The translations under genes and the position numbers were made by a program. Positions 36,668-44,764 of a stretch of DNA of 64,000 bases are shown here, piece by piece. Within the stretch, counting starts at the first letter, position 1. Each line of letters opens with the position of its first letter. The DNA lies in assembly GCA_016710585.1 (NCBI GenBank), contig JADJVN010000026.1, forward strand, positions 1 to 64,000. Direction: 5' to 3'. The notes below the pieces were generated by a model, which ran no database searches, had not been told where the DNA came from, and was given only the letters and a program-made list of their open reading frames with translations. Source of the stretch: Saprospiraceae bacterium. GTDB taxonomy: Bacteria > Bacteroidota > Bacteroidia > Chitinophagales > Saprospiraceae.

Positions 36668-37727
36668 CTACAAATCATTTTTTAAGAATGAATTGATATC
36701 TGTAGAAAAACCAAAATGATGTGTGCCACCTGCAAGATGATATCGTGAGTAGCCGTAATCAAATTTGAATTTATATACTTTGATTCCAAAACCAGCACAG
36801 ATTCCGCTAAAAGCTCTATAATCTACCAATGCCAGATCTTTTGACCTCAATGGATTGTAACCTCCTCGAAGAACTAGATTTTCTTTTTTACTTAGGAACA
36901 GTTCGAATCCAAATCCAATATGACGGAATGTATTTCCCAATAATTTATCAAACGCATTGGTTGATTTAGATTCAGTGAATAGACTTGTACTTTGATTGTC
37001 ATCTATATTATCATATCTCAGGTTCCATTTTTCCAAATGTTTCAATCCCAAATGATAAACCAATGGAAGGTGTTTTAATCTTTTTGAAAGACCCATTTCA
37101 ATGGTTAAAGGAGCTGTATTTTCTTTTAAATTTGCATAAGAATTAATTTGGTAGCTCAGATTTCTGATATTAAAAGCGAGACCTAAATTTTTTTCTGGTA
37201 TAAAATAATGAACTCCTGTATTTAATGATAGACCCGATGCTCCATAGTTGTCAAGCGAGGAAGAGATATAATTAAGAGTGGCACCAAATGTTATTCTTTC
37301 ATTTATTTTTTGACGCAGCCAGATAAAATGCACTTTCTATTCCATAAAAGCTTCCCTTGTTTTCACCATAAACATCAGTTCGAATTATATCTCCTGTCTG
37401 ATAATAATGCACCCCAGCTTGAGCAGTTAGGCATAATTTTCTCAAATAATGAGTATATGCAAAATGTCCTGATTTGATGCCATCGAAATAATTTTGATGA
37501 TTTGCAGTAATTACTGTATTTAATTTTTCAGACAGCAAACTAGGATTCTGCCATGCAGCTCCAGCATCATTCCCTTGCCATGCTATACCATTTCCACCTG
37601 TTGAACTTAGCCTTGCACTGGGAGTCAATTCAAGAAACTGAAAGATATATTGTCCTCCGATCTGAGCATATGTGATCTGATTACTTAAAAAAATAATAAT
37701 AGCGATTATAAGCTGTCTCTTTTCCAT
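36668..37727 (-). pseudogene. porQ: T9SS protein PorQ, one frameshift
   Basis: PorQ is an outer-membrane protein of the type IX secretion system and acts with PorU/PorV/PorZ in attaching cargo. The N-terminal frame (37299-37727) has a signal peptide (to TYAQ) and IGGQYIFQFLELTPSARLSS, then GNDAGAAWQNPSLL and HFAYTHYLRKL, all PorQ-like; it stops at a TGA. The C-terminal frame (36668-37333) continues with NERITFGATLNYISSSLDNY and ends in strands such as YSRYHLAGGTHHFGFSTD. The break is the T6 run 37306-37311 (A6 on the coding strand); five A would join the frames into about 345 residues, the usual PorQ size. Its start overlaps the end of the MORN gene by 22 bp. Confidence 0.8.
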
Positions 37728-38311
37728 ATTGTTTTACATATTCCTTCTTTACAATCCATTTTTTTTTCCAAAATTCCAGCAGTGTCATATAGAAGTAATT
37801 CATCTTGTTCGTTTGGACCATGAAGGTAATTTCCTTTGGCTTTTACCTTTCCATTTTCATGGTATTCTATAAATGGACCATTCTCTTCATTTTCTGCCAT
37901 TTGTACTTCTTCTTTAAGTTGGCCATTATTATAATAAGATTTCCAGATCCCAGTGGTAATGTTATTGGTGTATTGCCCTTCGGTTTTTATATTTCCAGAT
38001 GGATAATATAGCCTATATGACCCTTCAAAAATATCCATATTGAGCATTTCAGTGCTATACAGAACACCATTTTCATATAGCTTTCGCTCTCCATTTTACT
38101 TACCATTTACATAGTCAGTGACTTCTTTAAGGTTCCCATCCTCGTTATAAATTTCAATACGGCCATTCTTTCCCTTACTAGTATCACCATTTATAGTATA
38201 GCGTTCTATAACAATTCCTTTTTCATTTTTATGCTCAATGATCTGGTTTTTTTTGCATGAAAACCAAAAAATAGCTATCAAAATGAACCAAAAGCTCCGT
38301 TTCTCTAACAT
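37706..38311 (-). pseudogene. MORN-repeat (YwqK-like) lipoprotein with in-frame stop
   Basis: Both halves are in one frame, separated by a single TAA at 38096-38098. The N-terminal part starts MLEKRSFWFILIAIFWFSCK (lipobox Cys19) and leads to GRIEIYNEDGNLKEVTDYVN; after the stop, NGERKLYENGVLYSTEML and then RLYYPSGNIKTEGQYTN, SYYNNGQLKEEVQ, EYHENGKVKAKGNY continue the same repeat pattern. The repeat unit is the MORN/YwqK type (Y..G.....G.Y..G), often found in envelope proteins. A codon change such as AAA or CAA to TAA explains the break. Readthrough is unlikely as other genes here use TAA to stop. The last 22 bp overlap porQ. Confidence 0.75.
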
Positions 38312-38410
38312 GATGGCAATATAACGCTGAATTTTGATTTGAATTTCATTATCAAATTGATTTTGAAATATTTTTTAAAGCTTTCCTGATTTTGCTTCAG
38401 AAATTACATA

Positions 38411-38445
38411 AAAAAAGACTCAGGGCAAAGCACTGAGTCTTTTAT
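38411..38445 (-). terminator. Hairpin terminator downstream of the TlpA-like gene
   Basis: Stem GACTCAG/CTGAGTC with a nine-base loop; on the minus strand it is followed by a run of T (A run at 38411-38416). It lies between the TlpA-like gene and the MORN gene. The plus side also ends in TTTT, so it may work in both directions. Confidence 0.8.
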
Positions 38446-38482
38446 CAAACTTATTAGATAAACCTTATTAAATTTCTATATT

Positions 38483-38975
38483 TTAATTTAGAAAGCTTTT
38501 TAACTTTTTTTCGAGCTCATATTCATCACCAGGATTGCTTATCCACTATGGGAATAGATAATATTTCCTGCTTGATTGACTACAAATGTCTGAGGGATGG
38601 TCTGAAAACCTAAATTTCTCAAACTTTCACTATTGACATCAGAAATAACCTGATAAGGCCATTTTTTTTGTTGCAATAGAGGTTTTACTTTATTTAATTG
38701 CTGCGCATTATCGATAGTAACCGCTACCATACCTATTCCATCTTTTTGCCAGTTCGGGTAGAGTTCTTTGATTGCATCAAGTTCCTTTTTACAAGGGGAA
38801 CACCAAGTCGCCCAATAACTAACCACAGTAAGTTTGTTTTTGCAAATTCTTTACTGAAATCAAAACTCTTACCATCAAGAGATTTTACATTAAGGCTAGG
38901 AAATTTTTTCTCTCCATCCTTGAAAGAAACTAAGAATAAACATAAAATAAGGGCTAAAAAACTTGTATTTTTCAT
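38483..38975 (-). pseudogene. TlpA/ResA-like thioredoxin, two frameshifts
   Basis: Signal peptide start MKNTSFLALILCLFLVSFKD at 38975 leads to the redoxin entry (PSLNVKSLDGKSFDFSKEFA). After a slip in the T5 run 38837-38841 (six A on the coding strand would restore it), the next frame gives VVSYWATWCSPCKKELD with the CSPC redox motif, YPNWQKDGIGMVAVTIDN, and FQTIPQTFVVNQAGNIIYSH. A second slip near 38537-38543 leads to NPGDEYELEKKLKSFLN and the natural stop at 38483-38485. The protein would be a periplasmic thiol-disulfide reductase. It is divergent from the DUF6029 and Omp28 genes, with which TlpA homologues are often grouped in this phylum. Confidence 0.75.
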
Positions 38976-39055
38976 TTCTGATAAAACTTTAATTAGATAA
39001 CGTAAAATTGGTGCTAAAAATCCGTTACTTTGGGGCAACGAAACGCATTTAACGA

Positions 39056-40687
39056 ATGATTAACCACTTTCTAAAAATTCTCTTAATTGTTGGCTGTTTT
39101 TATAGCTCACAATTGCTTCTTGCCCAAGATAATTTGGTTCTTGGCGGCGGATTTCAACTCAATGGAAATGTTTTTTTAAGAGATAGTGCCATTGGAGCGG
39201 CAAATATCCCACAATATGATCATCAGATCTATGGTGGCGAATCTTGGTTTGAACTCAATGCCAGTTATTTAGGATTTAATGGCGGTCTGCGATATGACGC
39301 CTTCAATAATTCAAATCTATTGAATCCTCAGGGATCATATACCGCGCATGGCATAGGTAAATGGTATCTCAATAAATCGATAGATAAATTGGACCTCAGT
39401 GTCGGTTATATCTATGATCAAATTGGATCAGGAATCATTTATCGCGCTTATGAAGAGCGAGCACAGTTGATCGACAATGCTTTAATTGGTGCGGCTGCAA
39501 AATGGAATTTTAATCCAAATTGGTCTGTGCGTGGATTTGTTGGTAAGCAGAGAAATCTTTTTTCATCTTATAATTCCAATTTAAAAGGCTTTGCGGTAAA
39601 TGGATTCTACCAAATGAGTGACACTGCTTCTTGGAGTATTTCACCTGGATTTGGTTTTGTCAATCGTACTTTGGATGAATCAATCGTGTCTGAGCTAGCA
39701 GCAATCATAGGATCATATGAACCAGTGGATCAATTTAAACCATTCTACAATTCAAATGCTTTTTCAGTATTCAATACACTGTCTTGGAAGGATATCACAT
39801 GGTATGCTGAATATGCGCTCAAACCGAATGATTTATTTTATGACCCCAATGCGCAGAGAGCGCTTCCAAAAGGGCAAACCAGTTTAGGAAAATTGGTAAA
39901 AGAAAGTGGATCTGTAGCTTATAGTTCAATTTCATATGCTGCTCATGGATTTGGTATTACCCTAGAAGCTAAGCGGACAGAAGGGATGGATTTTAGAGCT
40001 GAACCTTTGCTCAGTTTAAATAAAGGATTAATTAATTTTATTCCTCCTATGGCAAAAATTAATACTTATCGATTACTTGCCCTTTATTATCCAGCAACAC
40101 AGTTTTTGGATGAGTTGGCTTATCAAGCCGATATAAGATATGGTTGGAAGAAATGGAACGTTTCATTGAACTACTCGGACATTCGTGATCTCACTTTCAA
40201 ACGCCAGTTTTATAATGAAATTTATTCTGAAATAAGTTATAAAGAACCTGAAAAATACACTGCAACAGTTGGTGTCCAAAGACAGATTTTTGATGTTGAA
40301 AAATATTATGGAAAGGGTGGTGCAAAAGTTGTCAAAACAATAACCCCATTTGTTGAGTTTTTATATAAAATCAGTCGCAGTAAATCTATTCGAACAGAAA
40401 TGCAATATATGCACAATCCTACAGACATTGGTTCATATGTAAATGCTTTGCTTGAAGTTGGAATTGCACCAAGATGGTTATTTGAAGTCGCAGATATGTA
40501 TAATATTAAGCCAGTAAAAGGTTCAAAGTTAAATTATCCATCAGCAGGAATAAGCTATTCTCAAGGGGCCAATAGATTTGGATTGAGATATGTTAAACAA
40601 TTGGCTGGAATCGTATGTAGTGGAGGTATATGCAGATTGGAGCCAGCATTTAGTGGTTTTAGAGCAAGTATTAATTCAAATTTTTAA
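39056..40687 (+). CDS. DUF6029-family outer-membrane protein
   Basis: 543 residues, signal peptide ending near LLLAQ. The mature chain is a large beta-barrel type: many amphipathic strands (YGGESWFELNASYLGF, KLDLSVGYIYDQIGSGIIYR, WYAEYALKPNDLFYD, LRYDAF, FRASINSNF at the C-terminal end with a terminal Phe). The pattern, including GGGFQLNGNVFLRDS and GIIYRAYEERAQLIDNAL, matches the DUF6029 family. These genes are usually followed by an Omp28-type protein, as here (10 bp later), and often lie near a TlpA-like thioredoxin, as here. The function is unknown; roles with Omp28 in surface assembly are speculative. Confidence 0.85.
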   Translation: MINHFLKILLIVGCFYSSQLLLAQDNLVLGGGFQLNGNVFLRDSAIGAANIPQYDHQIYGGESWFELNASYLGFNGGLRYDAFNNSNLLNPQGSYTAHGIGKWYLNKSIDKLDLSVGYIYDQIGSGIIYRAYEERAQLIDNALIGAAAKWNFNPNWSVRGFVGKQRNLFSSYNSNLKGFAVNGFYQMSDTASWSISPGFGFVNRTLDESIVSELAAIIGSYEPVDQFKPFYNSNAFSVFNTLSWKDITWYAEYALKPNDLFYDPNAQRALPKGQTSLGKLVKESGSVAYSSISYAAHGFGITLEAKRTEGMDFRAEPLLSLNKGLINFIPPMAKINTYRLLALYYPATQFLDELAYQADIRYGWKKWNVSLNYSDIRDLTFKRQFYNEIYSEISYKEPEKYTATVGVQRQIFDVEKYYGKGGAKVVKTITPFVEFLYKISRSKSIRTEMQYMHNPTDIGSYVNALLEVGIAPRWLFEVADMYNIKPVKGSKLNYPSAGISYSQGANRFGLRYVKQLAGIVCSGGICRLEPAFSGFRASINSNF

Positions 40688-40697
40688 TGTACAAACT

Positions 40698-41534
40698 ATG
40701 ACAAAGTCAATTCAAATATTAAGCCTTTTCATTTTTGTTGGACTATTTATGTTTTCTTGCAATGAATGGGAAGAATGTGTAGCGCTACCTATTTCTGAGA
40801 AGCCTACATCCGGACGTGTCATTTTGATTGAAGAGTTTACAGGGGCGAAATGTCCAAATTGTCCAGCTGGAACTCAAGCATTGGAAGCCATTTTGGATAA
40901 GTATCCAGATAATGTTGTGGTGGTAGGCGTCCATTCCAATTTTTTGGCTAATCCAGCTGTAACGGGAGATCCAAAACTATCCTATCCTGAGGCACAGGCC
41001 ATAGAAAATTTTCTGGGACTTTGGGTGGGAAAACCTGAAGCAGCATTCAATAGAAGAAAATTTTCCAATCAAGCAAATATAAGAATAGGCAAACCAGATT
41101 CTTGGAATGTATTTGTTGATGAAGAATTGAAATTGAGTCCAGCAGCAGATTTGTTTATTTCAAGAACTTATGATACTCTGACTAGAGAAGTGACTGTGTC
41201 ACTTAGAGCTGTGGGAAAAGAAAATGTATCAAAAGCAATGCATATGCATGTCATGATTACTGAATCAAATATATTTACTACCCAAGAAAGTTCTACTGGA
41301 AATATTCCAAATTACAATCAAAAACATGTATTGCGAAAAGTGATTACACCAATTCCAGGAGAGAAAATAGCAGATCAAATCGAGAAGGGAAAAGAGTATA
41401 AAAAAGAATATAAATATACACTACCAACAGATGCCGTATTGTGGAAAGATTCAAATTGTAGCATTGTTGCTTATTTGTCATTTGATGAGACTGACAAGTA
41501 TGTGATACAAGCAACAGAAATAAAAGTAAAATAA
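40698..41534 (+). CDS. Omp28-related outer-membrane lipoprotein
   Basis: 278 residues from the ATG at 40698. A longer reading from 40590 is rejected because it overlaps the DUF6029 gene and precedes a clear lipoprotein signal (MTKSIQILSLFIF...LFMFSC, Cys21). The N-terminal half is a thioredoxin-like domain with CPNC in EEFTGAKCPNCPAGTQ and VVVVGVHSNF, SYPEAQAIENFLG; the C-terminal half is a beta domain (FISRTYDTLTREVTVSL, HMHVMITESNIFTTQ). Omp28 proteins are periplasmic/outer-membrane associated, and the CxxC suggests redox or disulfide exchange. paaB follows after 15 bp, so the operon could run on, although the functions seem unrelated. Confidence 0.88.
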   Translation: MTKSIQILSLFIFVGLFMFSCNEWEECVALPISEKPTSGRVILIEEFTGAKCPNCPAGTQALEAILDKYPDNVVVVGVHSNFLANPAVTGDPKLSYPEAQAIENFLGLWVGKPEAAFNRRKFSNQANIRIGKPDSWNVFVDEELKLSPAADLFISRTYDTLTREVTVSLRAVGKENVSKAMHMHVMITESNIFTTQESSTGNIPNYNQKHVLRKVITPIPGEKIADQIEKGKEYKKEYKYTLPTDAVLWKDSNCSIVAYLSFDETDKYVIQATEIKVK

Positions 41535-41549
41535 TTAAATTTTTTTGCC

Positions 41550-41834
41550 ATGAGTAAGGATTGGCCTTTATACGAGGTGTTTATAAGAACTAAGAATGGA
41601 TTAGATCACAGACATGTGGGCAGCTTGCATGCTGCGGATGAAACGATGGCTATAGAGAATGCTAGAGACGTTTATACAAGAAGAATGGAGGGTATAAGTA
41701 TTTGGGTTGTGGAATCAAAATATATCACTGCATCAGATCCCTATTCACAAGACTCTTTTTTTAATCCTGCAGAAGATAAGATATATAGACATCCGACATT
41801 TTATGAATTGCCCGATGAGGTAAAACACATGTGA
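41550..41834 (+). CDS. paaB: Phenylacetyl-CoA epoxidase subunit PaaB
   Basis: 94 residues, normal size. PaaB is the small structural subunit of the 1,2-phenylacetyl-CoA epoxidase (PaaABCE) in aerobic phenylacetate breakdown. Recognisable segments are WPLYEVFIRTKNGLDHRHVG, SLHAADETMAIENARDVYTR and SIWVVESKYITASDP. It opens a compact same-strand cluster and starts 15 bp after the Omp28 gene. The catalytic subunit gene paaA, usually just before it, is absent. Confidence 0.93.
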   Translation: MSKDWPLYEVFIRTKNGLDHRHVGSLHAADETMAIENARDVYTRRMEGISIWVVESKYITASDPYSQDSFFNPAEDKIYRHPTFYELPDEVKHM

Positions 41835-41837
41835 TTT

Positions 41838-42596
41838 ATGGGTATAGATAAAAATTTGATTTCTTCGCTTTTCGTACATGCTGATACAGCATTAATACAT
41901 GGTCAAAGACTTGGTGAACTTTGTGGCCATGGACCTGTACTTGAGCAAGATATCGCATTGACAAATATTTCGCTTGATTATATTGGTAGAGCTAGACTCT
42001 ATTATGATTTGATCTCAAAGCTTGAAGGCAATAATAAAACAGAAGATGACTATGCATTTCATCGAATAGAAAGTGAGTTCAAGAATTTATTATTGGTGGA
42101 GTATCCAAATAAGGACTTTGCCTATACTGTCGCTAAACAATTTTTTATTGATGTCTTTTATTATCATTTTTTTCTTCAATGCGTAGAATCAAAAAATCAA
42201 GAGATCATATCTATCTCTCAAAAGTCTTTAAAGGAAACTGCTTATCATAAAAAATGGAGTAGTGAATGGATCATCAGATTGGGTGATGGCACAGATATCT
42301 CACATCAGAAAATGCAGAATGCTGTTGCTGATTTGTGGATGTATGTAGGAGAAATGTTTGTTCCTACTGAATTTGAACAAGCAGTCATTAAAGAAAATTT
42401 AATGGCAGATTTATTGCCGATTAAATCTTTGTGGGAAGCAGAAGTAAAAGATATCTTCAGCATAGCAGGAATCAAGCAAGCTGAAAATAACTGGGCACAA
42501 TCAGGAGGCAAAGAAGGGAATCATACAGAATACATGGGGTATATCTTGTCTGAAATGCAATACATACCTCGAACATATCCAAACATGATTTGGTAA
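41838..42596 (+). CDS. paaC: Phenylacetyl-CoA epoxidase subunit PaaC
   Basis: 252 residues, ferritin-like fold. Forms the structural heterodimer with PaaA in the phenylacetyl-CoA monooxygenase. Conserved segments: HADTALIHGQRLGELCGHGP, EQDIALTNISLDYIGRARLY, EDDYAFHRIE, KSLKETAYHKKWSSEWIIRL and DGTDISHQKMQNAV, with GGKEGNHTEYMGYILSEMQ near the C terminus. Starts 3 bp after paaB, which suggests coupling. Without paaA nearby, an active epoxidase requires paaA elsewhere in the genome. Confidence 0.94.
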   Translation: MGIDKNLISSLFVHADTALIHGQRLGELCGHGPVLEQDIALTNISLDYIGRARLYYDLISKLEGNNKTEDDYAFHRIESEFKNLLLVEYPNKDFAYTVAKQFFIDVFYYHFFLQCVESKNQEIISISQKSLKETAYHKKWSSEWIIRLGDGTDISHQKMQNAVADLWMYVGEMFVPTEFEQAVIKENLMADLLPIKSLWEAEVKDIFSIAGIKQAENNWAQSGGKEGNHTEYMGYILSEMQYIPRTYPNMIW

Positions 42597-42625
42597 ATTG
42601 TTGTGGAATAATTCCAATAAAAAAG

Positions 42626-43138
42626 ATGATTCAGAATAGTGATATCCAAGCAGAAGTTCAAAGTATTTTTTCTTTATTAGAAGAAGTAAAAGATCCTGAG
42701 ATTCCAGTCTTATCTGTAATCGATCTTGGCATCGTTAGAGACGTGATCATTACAAATGAGGATATTGTGATACACATTACACCAACCTATATAGGCTGTC
42801 CTGCAATGGGCGTCATCGAGATGGATATTCTGTCATTATTGTGGAGTAAAGGCTACAAGAATGTCAAAATAGAAACAGTGATTTCTCCAGCATGGACCAC
42901 TGATTGGATGACAGAGTCTGGGAAGCAAAAACTAAAAGAATATGGAATTGCTGCTCCAAATAAAAATTCAAAATTAGTTCGAAATATTTTTGAATTGGAA
43001 GAGAATATTGTTTGTCCAAGATGCAATTCTGAACATACACTAAAAATAAGTGAATTTGGATCCACAGCGTGTAAAGCCTTATATCAATGCCAAGAATGTA
43101 AGGAACCATTTGATTATTTTTTAAATGTCATTAATTAA
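42626..43138 (+). CDS. paaD: Phenylacetate-degradation protein PaaD (MIP18-type)
   Basis: 170 residues from ATG 42626. A TTG at 42590 would extend it into paaC and lacks support. The MIP18/DUF59 domain shows DPEIPVLSVIDLGIVRDV and TPTYIGCPAMGVIE; the C-terminal zinc ribbon has CPRC (Cys130, Cys133) and a second CQEC pair. PaaD is needed to mature the epoxidase, probably by delivering iron or iron-sulfur. The gap to paaC is 29 bp; paaH follows 13 bp later. Confidence 0.92.
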   Translation: MIQNSDIQAEVQSIFSLLEEVKDPEIPVLSVIDLGIVRDVIITNEDIVIHITPTYIGCPAMGVIEMDILSLLWSKGYKNVKIETVISPAWTTDWMTESGKQKLKEYGIAAPNKNSKLVRNIFELEENIVCPRCNSEHTLKISEFGSTACKALYQCQECKEPFDYFLNVIN

Positions 43139-43151
43139 TTAAAATTATACA

Positions 43152-44336
43152 ATGAAGCATATTGGAGTGATTGGTTGTGGAACGATGGGATTGGGAATAG
43201 CTCAAGTTGCTGCATCCAATAATCATTCTGTTTTTATTTACGATAGTTTTCCATCCGCCATAGACAAAGCAAGAATCAATTTGAATAAGACCTTGCAAAC
43301 ACTTTTCGATAAGGAGAAAATATCTAAAGAAAAGTGGGATCAAATAATTGCAAATATCACTTGGTGTATAGACTTAAATGAATTCAAGAACTGCGAATTT
43401 GTGATTGAAGCAATCGTGGAAAATTATTCAATAAAAAAAACTGTTTTTGAAAACTTAAGTCAGATTGTTTCTGATACATGCATCATAGCAAGTAATACTT
43501 CATCGCTTTCTATTACATCATTAGCTTCTTGTGTAAAGAATCCAAAGCGATTTATTGGAGTCCATTTTTTTAATCCTGCACCAGTGATGCCATTGGTGGA
43601 GATAATTCCTGGTATCCAAACTGAAGAAAATAGCTTGACATTGAGTAAACAACTCATAGCTTCATGGAAAAAGGAAATCGTAGTCGCGAAAGATACTCCA
43701 GGTTTTATTGTGAATCGAATTGCAAGACCATACTATGGTGAGGCTATAAGGATTTATGAAGAGAATCTTGCCTCTAAAGAGTATATTGACCAGACGATGA
43801 AAAAACTTGGTGGATTCAAAATGGGCCCATTTGAATTAATGGATTTTATTGGTCATGATGTTAATTATGCTGTGACTGAAAGTGTGTGGACAGCATTTTA
43901 TTTTGAACCAAAATATAAGCCTTCATTGTCGCAGAAAAGATTGGTTGAAGCAGCTTACCTAGGTAGGAAATCGGGTAGAGGTTTTTATAATTATGAAGAT
44001 GTGAGTCATGAATCAAAAGACATTGAATTGGATTTAGAAAAATCTACAATGATATTTGAAAGGATCATCTGTATGTTGATTCATGAGGCGGCAGATGCGC
44101 TATATCTTGAGATTGCAAGTAAAGAAGATATTGAAACTGCAATGTGCAAAGGTGTTAATTATCCTAAAGGATTATTGCATTGGGCTGATGAGATTGGAAT
44201 AGAAAAATGTGTATCTATTCTGAATTACTATTATAATCTATATCATGAAGAGCGCTATCGATGTTCAGCTATTTTGCAAATGATGGCAAAATCAAAAATT
44301 ACATTTTTTAACCATAATGTGTCAGTATGTCTCTAG
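43152..44336 (+). CDS. paaH: 3-hydroxyacyl-CoA dehydrogenase (PaaH-like)
   Basis: 394 residues. NAD-binding Rossmann start HIGVIGCGTMGLGIAQVAA, the VIEAIVENYSIKKTVFENL and SNTSSLSITSLASCV stretches, the catalytic His in FIGVHFFNPAPVMPLVEIIP, DTPGFIVNRIARPYYGEAIR, and the helical C-terminal domain with KLGGFKMGPFELMDFIGHDV and GRKSGRGFYNYE. In the phenylacetate pathway PaaH oxidises 3-hydroxyadipyl-CoA to 3-oxoadipyl-CoA. The C-terminal part (about 300-394) carries a partly degenerate second HAD_C repeat. Overlaps paaI by 10 bp, so they are coupled. Confidence 0.9.
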   Translation: MKHIGVIGCGTMGLGIAQVAASNNHSVFIYDSFPSAIDKARINLNKTLQTLFDKEKISKEKWDQIIANITWCIDLNEFKNCEFVIEAIVENYSIKKTVFENLSQIVSDTCIIASNTSSLSITSLASCVKNPKRFIGVHFFNPAPVMPLVEIIPGIQTEENSLTLSKQLIASWKKEIVVAKDTPGFIVNRIARPYYGEAIRIYEENLASKEYIDQTMKKLGGFKMGPFELMDFIGHDVNYAVTESVWTAFYFEPKYKPSLSQKRLVEAAYLGRKSGRGFYNYEDVSHESKDIELDLEKSTMIFERIICMLIHEAADALYLEIASKEDIETAMCKGVNYPKGLLHWADEIGIEKCVSILNYYYNLYHEERYRCSAILQMMAKSKITFFNHNVSVCL

Positions 44337-44746
44337 CGGAAAAAGTATTTGACAAGATGTATCGCAAAGATGGTTTTAGTCAATGGCTGGGCATTGAAAA
44401 AATTTTGACTGAAGAAGGTCATTGCATACTAAAGATGGAAGTGCGTGATGAAATGCTTAATGGATTTGACGTTGCCCATGGTGGCATCGTGTATTCTTTT
44501 TGTGACAGTGCTTTCGCATTTTCATGTAATAGTTATAATAATATTTCTGTATCCATTGAAACTTCTGTAACCCATACCAAGGCTATATCAAAAGGTGATG
44601 TATTGACCGCAGAATCCAAGCTGATTACACAATCGAAAAAAATAGGAACTTATCAAGTGATTGCAAAAAATCAACATGATGAAATTGTTGCCGTATTTAA
44701 AGGGATTTGTTATCGCACTGGAAAAGCAATGATTGAAGATTTATAA
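44327..44746 (+). CDS. paaI: Hotdog-fold acyl-CoA thioesterase PaaI
   Basis: 139 residues, single hotdog domain. Catalytic-site segment FDVAHGGIVYSFCDSAFAFS (Asn/His/Gly and Asp positions of the PaaI type), then SVSIETSVTHTKAISKGDVL and KIGTYQVIAKNQHDEIVAVF. PaaI hydrolyses dead-end hydroxyphenylacetyl-CoA or ring-cleavage CoA intermediates to recover CoA. Starts at ATG 44327 within the end of paaH. Confidence 0.92.
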   Translation: MSLAEKVFDKMYRKDGFSQWLGIEKILTEEGHCILKMEVRDEMLNGFDVAHGGIVYSFCDSAFAFSCNSYNNISVSIETSVTHTKAISKGDVLTAESKLITQSKKIGTYQVIAKNQHDEIVAVFKGICYRTGKAMIEDL

Positions 44747-44764
44747 ATTAATAAAATAGGCAAA

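Noticed and set aside
40590..40697. Longer start of the Omp28 gene
   Set aside because: It lies inside the DUF6029 gene and puts 36 residues before a clear lipoprotein signal.
42590..42625. TTG start for paaD
   Set aside because: It overlaps paaC and the added residues are unlike PaaD; ATG at 42626 fits.
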